Positions 25,632 through 35,000 of a stretch of DNA of 64,000 nt are shown piece by piece; within the stretch, counting starts at the first letter, position 1, and each line of letters opens with the position of its first letter. Source of the stretch: Brevibacterium limosum. Lineage in GTDB: Bacteria > Actinomycetota > Actinomycetes > Actinomycetales > Brevibacteriaceae. The notes beneath the pieces are model-generated. The model had not been told where the DNA came from and ran no database searches. It saw only the letters and a program-made list of their open reading frames with translations. A program made the translations under genes and the position numbers. The stretch lies in NCBI RefSeq assembly GCF_011617705.1, contig NZ_CP050154.1:372001-436000 (forward strand), given 5' to 3'.

Positions 25632-26654
25632 ATGACGACCAACCACCGGATTCGCCTGAACTCGCGCCCCGTGGGCGCTCCCACTGCGGAGAACTACCTG
25701 CTTGATGAGGTGCCCGTTCCCACCCCGGCTGAGGGTCAGGTGCTGCTGCGCACTCTGTACCTCTCGCTCGACCCGTACATGCGGGGGCGGATGTCGGACG
25801 CGAAGTCCTATGCCAAGCCCGTCGAGGTCGGCGATGTCATGGTCGGTGCGACCGTCGCCGAGGTGGTCGAATCGAATTCTGACGACTTCGCCGTCGGTGA
25901 CATCGTCCTCGGCTACGGCGGGTGGCAGGAATACTCGGTGGAGAACACCGGGCATCTGCGCAAGATCGACCCGGAGCTCGCACCGATCTCCACCCACCTC
26001 GGCGTGCTCGGCATGCCCGGGTTCACCGCATATGCGGGACTGCTCGAGATCGGCCAGCCCAAGGAGGGCGAGACCGTGGCCGTGGCCGCAGCAACCGGGC
26101 CCGTCGGCTCTGTCGTCGGCCAGATCGCGAAGATCAAGGGTGCGACCGCGGTCGGCATCGCCGGCGGGCCCGACAAGGTCGCTCACCTGAAGGAGCTCGG
26201 CTTCGATGTTGCACTCGACCACCGGACGGGGAACCTGCGGCAGGAGCTGAAAGAGGCTGTCCCGCAGGGAATCGACGTCTATTACGAGAACGTCGGCGGG
26301 GACGTGTTCAACGCTGTGCTGCCACGGCTGAACACCTTCGGACGCGTTCCGGTCTGCGGCCTCGTCGCCAATTACAACCTCACATCGCTGCCGGAGGGCC
26401 CGGATCGTTCGGGTGCGCTTATGGGACAGATCCTGACGAAGTCGCTGCTGGTCCGCGGCTTCATCCAGACCGAGTTCGCGGAACGGCTCACCGGTCAGTT
26501 CCTCGAGGACATGAGCGGCTGGCTCAAGGACGGCAAGGTGCGTTTCCGCGAGGACATCCGTCCCGGTCTCGAGAAGGCGCCTGAGTACTTCAACGATCTG
26601 CTCACCGGCGGAAACTTCGGCAAGATGGTCGTCGCGGTCGGTGCCGAGAGCTGA
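25632..26654 (+). CDS. NADP-dependent medium-chain oxidoreductase, CurA/YncB type
   Basis: A 340-residue zinc-independent MDR-family reductase. Seen: the SLDPYMRGRM motif near residue 50, the GYGGWQEY segment, the nucleotide-binding AAATGPVGSVVGQIAK, and YYENVGGDVFNAVLP, all typical of curcumin/alkenal reductases (CurA, YncB, leukotriene B4 12-hydroxydehydrogenase-like). It reduces activated C=C bonds using NADPH; natural substrate not known. Start at 25632 with AAAGGAAAC upstream was preferred to the in-frame ATG 18 bases earlier. Confidence 0.9.
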   Translation: MTTNHRIRLNSRPVGAPTAENYLLDEVPVPTPAEGQVLLRTLYLSLDPYMRGRMSDAKSYAKPVEVGDVMVGATVAEVVESNSDDFAVGDIVLGYGGWQEYSVENTGHLRKIDPELAPISTHLGVLGMPGFTAYAGLLEIGQPKEGETVAVAAATGPVGSVVGQIAKIKGATAVGIAGGPDKVAHLKELGFDVALDHRTGNLRQELKEAVPQGIDVYYENVGGDVFNAVLPRLNTFGRVPVCGLVANYNLTSLPEGPDRSGALMGQILTKSLLVRGFIQTEFAERLTGQFLEDMSGWLKDGKVRFREDIRPGLEKAPEYFNDLLTGGNFGKMVVAVGAES

Positions 26655-26701
26655 GGCTTCGGAGCCTGTACTCCAGTCGTTCAAGGTGAGAAAATGAGGC
26701 C

Positions 26702-27007
26702 ATGGACATGGCGATCCACTTTGATGCCGAAGAGCTTGCACGGATCTGCGCACGACACGGTGTTGCGCGGCTCCGTGTATTCGGCTCTGCTCTCACCGAA
26801 CGCTTCGACCCGGACGAGAGTGATGTCGACTTCATCGTCGATTTTCTGCCCGATCGGGCGGACCCGTTCGACGACTACTTCGGCCTTCTCGAGGAATTGA
26901 CTGATCTTCTCGAGCGCAAGGTGGACCTCGTCGTCGGCAGAACCATGAGGAACCCCTACTTCAGGTCGTCTGCGCTGGAAAAGGCCCGTGACGTCTATGC
27001 GGCCTGA
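26702..27007 (+). CDS. mntA: MntA-type nucleotidyltransferase antitoxin
   Basis: A 101-residue minimal nucleotidyltransferase. The active-site motif begins GS (residues 28-29) and ends DVD (Asp41, Asp43), with an 11-residue spacer. In MntA/HepT systems this enzyme adds AMP to the HEPN toxin and thereby silences it. The next gene encodes exactly such a toxin and overlaps its end, so the assignment as antitoxin rests on family plus context. The ATG at 26702 and another at 26708 are both possible starts. Confidence 0.85.
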   Translation: MDMAIHFDAEELARICARHGVARLRVFGSALTERFDPDESDVDFIVDFLPDRADPFDDYFGLLEELTDLLERKVDLVVGRTMRNPYFRSSALEKARDVYAA

Positions 27008-27344
27008 GACTCCCGCACTCATCTGGGACGCGAAGTGTGCTGCAGATGCGATTCTGGGCTTCGTCGATGGAATGGTCAGATCTGAGTTCACCGGTGATCT
27101 GCTCGTTCGGTCAGCGGTGGAAAGGCAATTCGAGATCCTCGGAGAGTCTTTGAACCGGCTGCGTTCCTCTGACCCTAGAGCCGCTGCGGAGATCCCAGAT
27201 ATCCACCGAATCATTGCGATGCGAAACGTCATCGCTCATGAATATGGTGAGATTGACTACTCGATCCTATGGACAGTCATCACTACGCGACTGGAAGATG
27301 TGCGTAGCCGCCTCGATGAACTTCTGCGCAAGCACGGCGGCTGA
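26997..27344 (+). CDS. hepT: HepT-like HEPN RNase toxin
   Basis: A 115-residue all-helical HEPN protein with the RNase motif R-x4-H-x-Y: Arg76, His81, Tyr83 in RNVIAHEY. HepT toxins cleave RNA (tRNA in studied cases) and are neutralised by adenylylation of the Tyr by MntA. The start at ATG 26997 overlaps the antitoxin stop by 11 bases; a GTG 9 bases earlier is an alternative. Its codon use is less GC-biased at third positions than neighbours, hinting at transfer. The asparaginase gene begins its stop codon at the very next base. Confidence 0.85.
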   Translation: MRPETPALIWDAKCAADAILGFVDGMVRSEFTGDLLVRSAVERQFEILGESLNRLRSSDPRAAAEIPDIHRIIAMRNVIAHEYGEIDYSILWTVITTRLEDVRSRLDELLRKHGG

Positions 27345-28346
27345 TCACCTGAAGTGACCGAACACCTCGGCGGGGTCAAAGCCGAAGCTCAGCGCCAGGT
27401 TGAGCACGATGCGGGCCTTGCGGGCGTCGAGGATCCCGGCGGGGATGAGTCCGGCCTCGAGCAGGCCGATCTCCCCTCCCGGATAGCCGTAGGTACGGCG
27501 CAGGCTCACGCCGGCTCCTGTGCGCGAGGCGAGAACCACCGGCATGGCATCTGCCAGACGGGACACCGCGGGCAGGAGATCCTCGGAGACGTGCCCTCCG
27601 CCGACTCCGGAGATCACGGCGCCGCCGAATCCGGAACCGGCGATGAGATCAAGGGTCTCTCCCGGTTCACCCAGCCCCACCTCGGCGAGAGCGATCTTGC
27701 TCAGCCGAGACGGACGGGACAGCCCGGCAAAGGGCGACTTCGGGGTGCGTGGTGCGTGCGGGAGGTGGAGGTCGTCCTCGCTCAGCCACCCGATCGCACC
27801 GAGGACGGGACCGGAGGAGAACGCGGCCGTCGAGGTCGCATGCGACTTCGTCACGAACCTCGGATCGTGGACTTCGTCATCGAACACAAGAGACGCCGGC
27901 AGGTCGCTGACCTGGTCAGACAGCGTGGTGAGCGCGGCGGCGCGGACGTTGGCCGGTCCGTCAGCACCCGGCAGGGTCGGGTTGCGCATGGCCCCGGTGG
28001 CGGCGATGTGAGTGCCCGAGTCATTGAGCAGCCAGAGCCCGAACGCGGACTCCTCGAGGGTGTCGGTGCCTTGGGTGAGGACGATGCCGTCGGCATCCGA
28101 CGTGCGGGCGAGCTCGACGACGTCGAAGAGCATCTCCAAGGTGACATTCGCGCTCGAGACCTGAGCGACCTGAGTGAAATCGGCCTGCAGATTCGGCCAG
28201 ACCTGATCGAGGCCAGCGGCCGCAGCGATCTCGGCGCCCGAGAGTGCAGGGACGACCCCACCCGAATGGTCCGACGTCGAGGCGATTGTCCCGCCGAGGG
28301 CGGCAAGCAGCAGGTGCGGTGCAGTGATGGGCGAGAAATCCAGCAT
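27345..28346 (-). CDS. L-asparaginase
   Basis: A 333-residue asparaginase/glutaminase-family amidohydrolase that releases ammonia from asparagine. Catalytic Thr20 in GGTIAS and the second motif TQGTDT at residues 91-96 are present, as is the Lys of TKSHAT. No signal peptide, so cytosolic. A gene reading left between the toxin-antitoxin pair and the Wadjet region; nothing suggests a defence role. It shares no base with the HepT stop but abuts it directly. Confidence 0.9.
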   Translation of the reverse strand: MLDFSPITAPHLLLAALGGTIASTSDHSGGVVPALSGAEIAAAAGLDQVWPNLQADFTQVAQVSSANVTLEMLFDVVELARTSDADGIVLTQGTDTLEESAFGLWLLNDSGTHIAATGAMRNPTLPGADGPANVRAAALTTLSDQVSDLPASLVFDDEVHDPRFVTKSHATSTAAFSSGPVLGAIGWLSEDDLHLPHAPRTPKSPFAGLSRPSRLSKIALAEVGLGEPGETLDLIAGSGFGGAVISGVGGGHVSEDLLPAVSRLADAMPVVLASRTGAGVSLRRTYGYPGGEIGLLEAGLIPAGILDARKARIVLNLALSFGFDPAEVFGHFR

Positions 28347-28486
28347 GGGCGAAGTCTATCGGGAACGATCTCATCTCGTCCCGTCTGCTGGCCTGCACGC
28401 ATGGATCCGGTCATCGTCCTTCGGCTGCCGGATTCAGTCGCCCCGATGACGAGACACTCGGGGAACACGCTCGGGAAAAGGCGGAC

Positions 28487-28516
28487 TTGGACGCCGAGAC
28501 GACCTCGAACTAGCGT
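28487..28516 (+). promoter_or_regulatory. Promoter of the unknown 403-residue gene (leaderless)
   Basis: -35 box TTGGAC (28487-28492), 18-base spacer, -10 box TAGCGT (28511-28516), then 6 bases to the ATG at 28523 with no ribosome binding site. One of the clearest promoters in the window. Confidence 0.6.
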
Positions 28517-28522
28517 GGTGGG

Positions 28523-29734
28523 ATGGATCTATCACCCAAAGAGCTCGCTGATGTCGAGCGCGTCGGCAATCTCAAAGGCCGACTGGTGGATTACGCGACC
28601 TCACCCGAGCTCGAGCGTCACCTGCGGAGTTTCGCGCGAGAGACTTCGGCGCGAGAGGCCGGCGAGGAACCCTCCATGATCGATATCGTCGATAGTTTCA
28701 TCCATGATTACGAGTTTGATGACGGCACGGGTCTCATCGACCGCTTCATTGCGAGAAGGCGCCTGACGGATGACGATGCCGCAGTGATCAGGGAGCTTCT
28801 CAACGGCGTCAACGCCATCTTCGAGGTCATCGAGGGCCCGGTTGTCAACGAGGTAAGTGGCGTTGAAGTGCTGATGGTCAGGTGCTGCTATTCGGACCTC
28901 GTGCACTGTGTCGTCCCCACCCAGCCCGGCGGTCTCGCCGATATCTCCGCGGGCAGCTTTCTCTTCGGCCGACTCGACCCGGTGCACGGATCCGAGGTCT
29001 GGACGCCGAGCGGAGGTCTGCGGTCCTACCCTGCGGATGCTCGTCCCGAGATGGCCCGAGCAGTCAGGGAAGCAGTCACGAGGTTCCCCGAACTCTCCCT
29101 GCGCAACCCCGACTACCGCGCTCGGGCTGCTGAGATCGTCGAAGCCAAGCACTGGGCATTCGTCGACGAGTTCGGTTCGGACATCCTGCTCGGCACCGCG
29201 CGCGAACTCGTCGAACCCTATGTCTGGGTCAATACCGCGCAGATTCAAGACACGGCGCCGAATCCGGGCAACGGATTTGCGCAGCGATATGGCACCGCGC
29301 AGCAGGATCCAGACGACCCCGACATCCTCTCCCTCGTCGATGAGTCACGTAGGATGCTGCGGCAGTCGTTGCTGGAATCCGACATGATCGATGACACCGA
29401 CGTCGCGCTCGTCAGCCACCCGGTTGCCGGTTTCAGCTTCTATTCAGAGTTCGGGAGGTTCACCGAAGCACTCGAGGCAGGCGACCGTGCGACCGAGGAC
29501 GAGCTGGAGCTGGTGACGCATTTTCTGCACGATCCGAGTACTCCCATATGGTTGCTGCGCAGACTTATCGAGGAACGCACCGCAACCGCCGAGAAGACTC
29601 TTGCCCGCGTCCTCGAACTCCGTGATTTCTCCTGGGCGGACGACGGCGAGTCGTTCCTCGAGACCCTTGACGGTGATGTGAAGCCCAAACCGACCTTGTC
29701 GATCATGCCGCAGATCGTGGAAGAATACCGATGA
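28523..29734 (+). CDS. Unknown protein next to the Wadjet system
   Basis: A 403-residue, acidic, soluble protein that I do not recognise. It has no membrane segment or signal peptide. Residues about 45-120 (DIVDSFIHDYEFDDGTGLID and the following helix, then NAIFEVIEG) read like a compact folded domain, followed by a region containing GSFLFGRLDPV and YPADARPEMARAV; this order recalls unnamed actinobacterial proteins, but I cannot name a family. The C-terminal 120 residues are helical and charged. It ends 73 bases before jetA in the same direction and has its own promoter. A Wadjet accessory role is only a positional inference. Confidence 0.72.
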   Translation: MDLSPKELADVERVGNLKGRLVDYATSPELERHLRSFARETSAREAGEEPSMIDIVDSFIHDYEFDDGTGLIDRFIARRRLTDDDAAVIRELLNGVNAIFEVIEGPVVNEVSGVEVLMVRCCYSDLVHCVVPTQPGGLADISAGSFLFGRLDPVHGSEVWTPSGGLRSYPADARPEMARAVREAVTRFPELSLRNPDYRARAAEIVEAKHWAFVDEFGSDILLGTARELVEPYVWVNTAQIQDTAPNPGNGFAQRYGTAQQDPDDPDILSLVDESRRMLRQSLLESDMIDDTDVALVSHPVAGFSFYSEFGRFTEALEAGDRATEDELELVTHFLHDPSTPIWLLRRLIEERTATAEKTLARVLELRDFSWADDGESFLETLDGDVKPKPTLSIMPQIVEEYR

Positions 29735-29807
29735 GCCGCTCCGCCCGTCATCGCTCATCCTCGTCTTGACTTGGCGCGGGAGTGCCCGGGCGTTGAGAAT
29801 AGTCCCT

Positions 29808-31271
29808 ATGTCCGCCTTGTCATCCGCGCTCGCATATCGAAGACTCATCGAGTCCGACGCGACTCTGCGCATGCTCCGGGCAGACAACCTCGCCGTCATG
29901 GCCGGCACGCTCGATGCCCACCTGGGGCGTCCCGGCACCCGGATGAATACGGAAGACCTGCACGAGAGCATCGACGCCGACCTCGAAGAGCTGCGCGACC
30001 ACTTCGACCTCTCACTGCGCACGGCGAAAGCCTACTGCGACGACTGGCGACGTGCGGAGATCCTCGTCCGCCGGCCCGCCACCGGGGCGAGGGGTGAGAC
30101 CTACGAACTCTCCGCAGCCGGGTTCGACGCCATCCGGATGCTCGAACAGCTGCGCACCCCACCGCAGACAGCCACCGAATCCCGGCTGGTCAGCCTCGCC
30201 CAATCCGTACGCCAGCTGGCCATCGACACCGACCCGGACAGCTCCCGGAGGCTGGCTTCTCTGCGCGCCGAACGCGACCGCATCGACGCCGAGATCGCCC
30301 GTGTCCGTCGCGGCGACCCCCGCTCGGTCGTCCTCGACCGTCGGCGGGCGAACGAACGAGTGGGCGACATCCTCCAACAGGCACAGGGTCTGCCTGCCGA
30401 CTTCGCCCGTGTGCGCGCTCGCTTCGAGGAGCTCAATCAGGAGCTGAGGGTCTCGATCCTCGCCGCCGAGGACTCCCAGTCCCAAGTCCTCGACGAGGTC
30501 TTCCGCGGAGTCGACCTCATCGAATCCTCCGATGAAGGCCGCACATTCTCCGCTTTCGCCGCTCTCGTCCGTGACCCCGAACAGTCCGCGGCCTTCGACG
30601 ACGACATCGCCGCCATCCTCGACCGTGACTTCTCGGCCACTCTGTCGCTGGCCACGCGTCGGTCCCTGCGCACCCTGATGCGGCAGATGAAGGACGGTTC
30701 CCACGAGGTCTCGGACATCCTCACCGAATTCGCCCGCGGCCTGCGCCGCTACGTCCACTCCCACGAATTCCAACGCGACCGCGTCATGCGCACCCTGCTG
30801 CAGGAAGGATTGGCCGCGGCCGCTCCCGTGTCGCAGGAGCTCAAGCCCTACGACGAGGTCGGCATCGACCTCGAACTCTCGAGCGTGTCGCTGGGCAGCG
30901 TCGGCGAGGTCATCCTCCACGACCCCGAGGAGTTCAACGCCGGGGACGAGCTCGGAGAGGCCACCGACTCCGAGATCGACTTCGCCGAACTCATCGCCGT
31001 CGCCCGCGAATCAGAGATCGACTTCGCCGAACTCACCGAGAACATCAACTCCGTCGTCACCTCCTCCCATGAGGCCTCCGTCGCCGAGGTGCTCGAGACC
31101 TTCCCCGCAACCCAGGGCCTGGCCAGCGTCGTCGGCCTCCTGTCCCTGGCCAGCACGTACGGCCACGTCGACCACGACAACCGCGAAATCCTCACCTGGG
31201 CCGGCGTCGACGGCATCGCCCGCACCGCCGCCATCCGCCGTCACTACTTCACCGAAGGCATCACCCTATGA
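29808..31271 (+). CDS. jetA: Wadjet protein JetA (DUF3375)
   Basis: A 487-residue DUF3375 protein, the kleisin-like (MukF/MksF-related) subunit of the Wadjet SMC complex that recognises and removes small circular DNA. An N-terminal winged-helix region (residues 1-100, with LRTAKAYCDDWRRAEILVRR) is followed by long helices and the family's helical core. It opens the jetABCD operon; jetB starts within its stop codon (ATGA). Near residues 388-416 a 14-residue unit (SEIDFAEL...) is duplicated in tandem. No ribosome binding site precedes the ATG, only an AT-rich GAGAATAG, so leaderless or coupled expression is likely. Confidence 0.92.
   Translation: MSALSSALAYRRLIESDATLRMLRADNLAVMAGTLDAHLGRPGTRMNTEDLHESIDADLEELRDHFDLSLRTAKAYCDDWRRAEILVRRPATGARGETYELSAAGFDAIRMLEQLRTPPQTATESRLVSLAQSVRQLAIDTDPDSSRRLASLRAERDRIDAEIARVRRGDPRSVVLDRRRANERVGDILQQAQGLPADFARVRARFEELNQELRVSILAAEDSQSQVLDEVFRGVDLIESSDEGRTFSAFAALVRDPEQSAAFDDDIAAILDRDFSATLSLATRRSLRTLMRQMKDGSHEVSDILTEFARGLRRYVHSHEFQRDRVMRTLLQEGLAAAAPVSQELKPYDEVGIDLELSSVSLGSVGEVILHDPEEFNAGDELGEATDSEIDFAELIAVARESEIDFAELTENINSVVTSSHEASVAEVLETFPATQGLASVVGLLSLASTYGHVDHDNREILTWAGVDGIARTAAIRRHYFTEGITL
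30972..31035 (+). repeat. Tandem duplication inside jetA
   Basis: Twenty-two bases at 30972-30993 recur exactly at 31014-31035, a 42-base period that keeps the frame and duplicates the peptide SEIDFAEL. It lies in an acidic loop between the helical core and the C-terminal domain. Confidence 0.85.
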
Positions 31272-32023
31272 GCTCCATCGACCACACCGATCCTGTCCCC
31301 GAGGCGGCCGCGGACGAAGTCAGCCACAACCCCAGTGGTCTGTGGTCCGGTGACACCGGAACCCTGGGAGAGCGAACCCGCCGAGTGCTGCTCGAACTGC
31401 TCAAGGGACCGTACGTGTCGGGGACGCAGAGCCCGCAGCTGTGGGCCGCCCTCGTCGCCGACGAAGGCCTCGTCCGTTCCCGACTGCATGATCTGTTCCT
31501 CGACCTCGTCATCGACCGGGTCGACGAGTTCGCGTTCACCCGCAAGGTCGTCACCGACGAGATCGACGCCCCCGCCGCGGTGCGCAGCGAACGCCTCACC
31601 TTCCTCGACACGGCCATGCTGCTGGTGCTGCGGCAGCTGCTCTTGGCCGCGCCGGGGGAGAAACGCGTCATCGTCGATCGGGAAGAGGTCTACGAGAGAC
31701 TCGCGATCTACCGCACCGGCGACGAATCGACGTTCCAGCGCAACCTCAACGGAGCATGGTCGCGGATGAGCAACCGCCTGCGCGTGCTCCACAAAGCAGG
31801 GGAAGACCGTTTCGAGGTCTCTCCGATGGTGAAGTTCCTCATCGACGAGGATCGGGTGCGTGAGCTCATCGACGTCTACGAACGCATCGCCTCAGGTGAG
31901 AGCGACGCCATGGAGGATGTTGCCGATTCCCTCACCGAGGCGGCCGACACCGCATCCGACACCCCATCCAACACCGGATCCACTGTCGAGACCGACACCG
32001 ACGACGAGGAGGACGAGGCGTGA
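31268..32023 (+). CDS. jetB: Wadjet protein JetB (DUF4194)
   Basis: A 251-residue DUF4194 protein, the KITE (MukE/MksE-like) subunit that binds the JetA kleisin. Tandem winged-helix content is visible in AMLLVLRQLLLAAP and in the segment ending SNRLRVLHKAGEDRFEVSP. The last 40 residues are acidic, low-complexity (Thr/Asp/Ser). Overlaps jetA and jetC by four bases each. Confidence 0.92.
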   Translation: MSSIDHTDPVPEAAADEVSHNPSGLWSGDTGTLGERTRRVLLELLKGPYVSGTQSPQLWAALVADEGLVRSRLHDLFLDLVIDRVDEFAFTRKVVTDEIDAPAAVRSERLTFLDTAMLLVLRQLLLAAPGEKRVIVDREEVYERLAIYRTGDESTFQRNLNGAWSRMSNRLRVLHKAGEDRFEVSPMVKFLIDEDRVRELIDVYERIASGESDAMEDVADSLTEAADTASDTPSNTGSTVETDTDDEEDEA

Positions 32024-35000
32024 CCGAGGCACTGTTCCCGCTCGACGCGGCCTTCGTCGCCGATCAGGCGCGCGCCCGCGGAGCGAACCGACCCGACGTC
32101 GGCAGCCAGTGGCGACTGAGCGAGATCCAGATCGCGAACTGGGGCACCTTCGACGCCGACATCCATCGCATACCCGTCTCTCATCAGGGCCACCTCATCA
32201 CCGGTCCCTCCGGTTCGGGCAAGTCGTCCCTGCTCGACGGCATCGCCGCCGTCCTCACGCCGGACAAATGGCTGCGCTTCAACGTCGCCGCTCAGACCGC
32301 GGGCGCTCGTCTCGATCAGCGCAGTCTCGTCAGCTACGTCCGCGGAGCCTGGACCCGAACCGCCGACACGGACGAGGACCGGGTCGTCAGCAAGTACCTG
32401 CGTCCGCGCGCCACCTGGAGCGGGATCATCCTCCGCTACGACAACGGCAGCGATAGGCCTCTGTCGTTGGCCCGGCTGTTCTTCATCAAGGGTTCGGGCA
32501 CGAAGGCGACTGACCTCTCCGACGCCTGCGTTCTGGAGCGCGCGTCCCTCGACCTCTCCGACCTCCAGCACTACGCTCGGTCCGGGCTCGAGACCCGCAG
32601 ACTCAAGGCCGACCACCCGGATGCGGTGGTCACCTCGAACGGCCACCACGGGAAGTTCTATGCACGGATGCGCAAGACCTTCGGCATGGCCGACGAGTCC
32701 GCCCTCCAGCTGCTGCACAAGACCCAGTCGGCGAAGAGCCTCGACAGCCTCGACCGGCTCTTCCGGGACCATATGCTCGAAACCCCGGTGACCTTCGACC
32801 TCGCAGACACCGCCGTCGCCCAGTTCGGTGACCTCAAGGACGCTCACGACCATGTCGTGCAGCTGCGCAAACAGCGCGACCACCTGCTCCAGCTGCGGGA
32901 AGCCGCCTCCCGCTTCGAGACCGCCAATGACATCGCCGCGAAGTCGATCGCCCTGAGCGAAGCCCTGCTGCCGTACCAGAAGCGGCGCGAGCTCGATATC
33001 CTGCGTGCCGACCTGTCCGCGCTGACGCGGCAGATCGTCGAACTCGAAGTCACCGCCGACCGCGCGAAACGCGACTTCGACGCCGCCGTAGACGAATACG
33101 ACTTGGCCAGGCGAGCCACTCTCGAACTCGGCGGCTCCGAGGCCGAACACCTGCAGCAGCGCATCGACACAGCCGAGACCGAACGCCGCGCCATCGCCGA
33201 ACGCTGGGCGTCACTGGCCCGACAGCTCGAACAGGCCGGCATCGAGCACGCCCCGACCACGGCCGCCGAATTCGCCGAACTCCAGGCCCAGATCGCCTCC
33301 AGCCTCGACGACGACACGCAGGTCGCCGGGCCCAGCCACGCCGACCATGACCGGTTCTCCCAAGCGAGGGCCAAGGTGCGCGAACTCGAAGGTGAGATCG
33401 AATCGCTGCGCCGGTCCGGATCGACCGTGCCGAACAACCTCCTGGCGATCCGCTCCGAACTCGCTGCCGGCACCGGTCTGAGCGAGAAGGCGCTGCCGTT
33501 CGCCGCCGAACTCATCGAAGTCGACCCCGACGAGGCCCGGTGGACCGGCGCGATCGAACGAGTGCTGCGCCCCATGGCACTGACCGTCCTCGTCCGGGCG
33601 GAGAACCTCTCGGCAGTGCGCACCTGGGTCGACGCCCACCGCATCCGCGGTCGACTCGTCTTCGAGGAGATCCCGCACTCGGTGCCGAGCCCTCGCCCTG
33701 TCGGCAGTGAGAAGTCGCTGGTGAACAAGGTGCATGTTTCCGACACCGGCTTCGGCGACTGGGTCCGGACCACCCTGTCCGAACGCTTCGACTTCGCCTG
33801 CGTCGACTACCCCGACGAACTCGACGACCACCCGCGCGCGGTCACCGTCAAGGGGCAGATCAAGACCTCACGCACCCGCTACGAAAAGGACGACCGGCGA
33901 GCCATCGACGATCGCAGCCAATGGGTCCTCGGCGACCGCGAAGCGAAACTCGAAGCCCTCGTCGAATCCCTCAAAGAGGCTCAGTCGGAACTGGCCGCCG
34001 CCGAACAGGTGGTCGCGGCAGCCGACGCCGAAACCGCCCAGGCCCACCGCCGTCGCGGCATCCTCGCCGGCATTCGCGAACAGTCCTGGCGCGACGTCGA
34101 CCGCGACGGCGCGGCCGAGAGAGTCACGACTCTCGAACGGCAGCTGGCCGAACTCGAAGACGCCGACGGAGACCTGCAGCAGGCGATCGGTGCCGAACGT
34201 GAGGCGAAGGTCGTCAAGGACACGGCCGAGAAAGCGAAGAACGACGCCGACTATGCCCTGCGCCGAGCGAACGAAGAATCGACGGGTCTGCGCTCGAACA
34301 TCACCCGGATCGAAGACGACGTCAACTCCGGTCGGGTAGCGGAGGTGGAGGGCCACCTCGGCGAACAGCTCGACGAACGCTTCCGCAAGATCCAACGCAG
34401 CATCAAGCGGGAGAACCTCGCCGAGGTGGGCCAGCAGGTCTCGCGGGTGCTGCAGGAGGAGAAGGACCGGGCCCAGGCCGAAGCAAGCCGGTCGGGGCAG
34501 TCCGTGACGCGGCTGGCCGCCGAGTTCAAGGCCGCATGGCCGTCGGTGTCGTCCCAGCTGACAGCCGAAGTCGATGATCGTCGAGCCTATCTGGCGATGC
34601 TCGATGAGATCGAAGCGCACGGCCTGCCCGATCATGAGAACCGTTTCCGGGAGCTGCTGCAGCAGCGCTCCCGTGACCTCATCGGCGAACTCCTCAACGA
34701 GATCCACGCCGCCCCGCGCGAGATCGAGGATCGGGTCGCCCCGATCAATTCGTCCCTGCTGCGCTCGCAGTTCGACGAGGACCGGTACCTGCGGCTCAAG
34801 GTCAAGACCCGCCGCTCCGAGACCGTCAACGCCTTCATCGCCGATCTTCGACTCGTCGCCAGCGGCAGCTGGGGCGAGGACGATATGGAGACCGCGGAGA
34901 AGAAGTACGACACCCTCGCCGAGGTGATGCGCCGATTCGCCTCCAGCGAGCACGTCGACAAGGTGTGGAAGACCCAATGTCTGGACACCCGTCTGCACGT

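Noticed and set aside
27345-28346. Asparaginase as a defence effector
   Set aside because: All motifs are those of ordinary asparaginases, and it reads away from the neighbouring defence genes.
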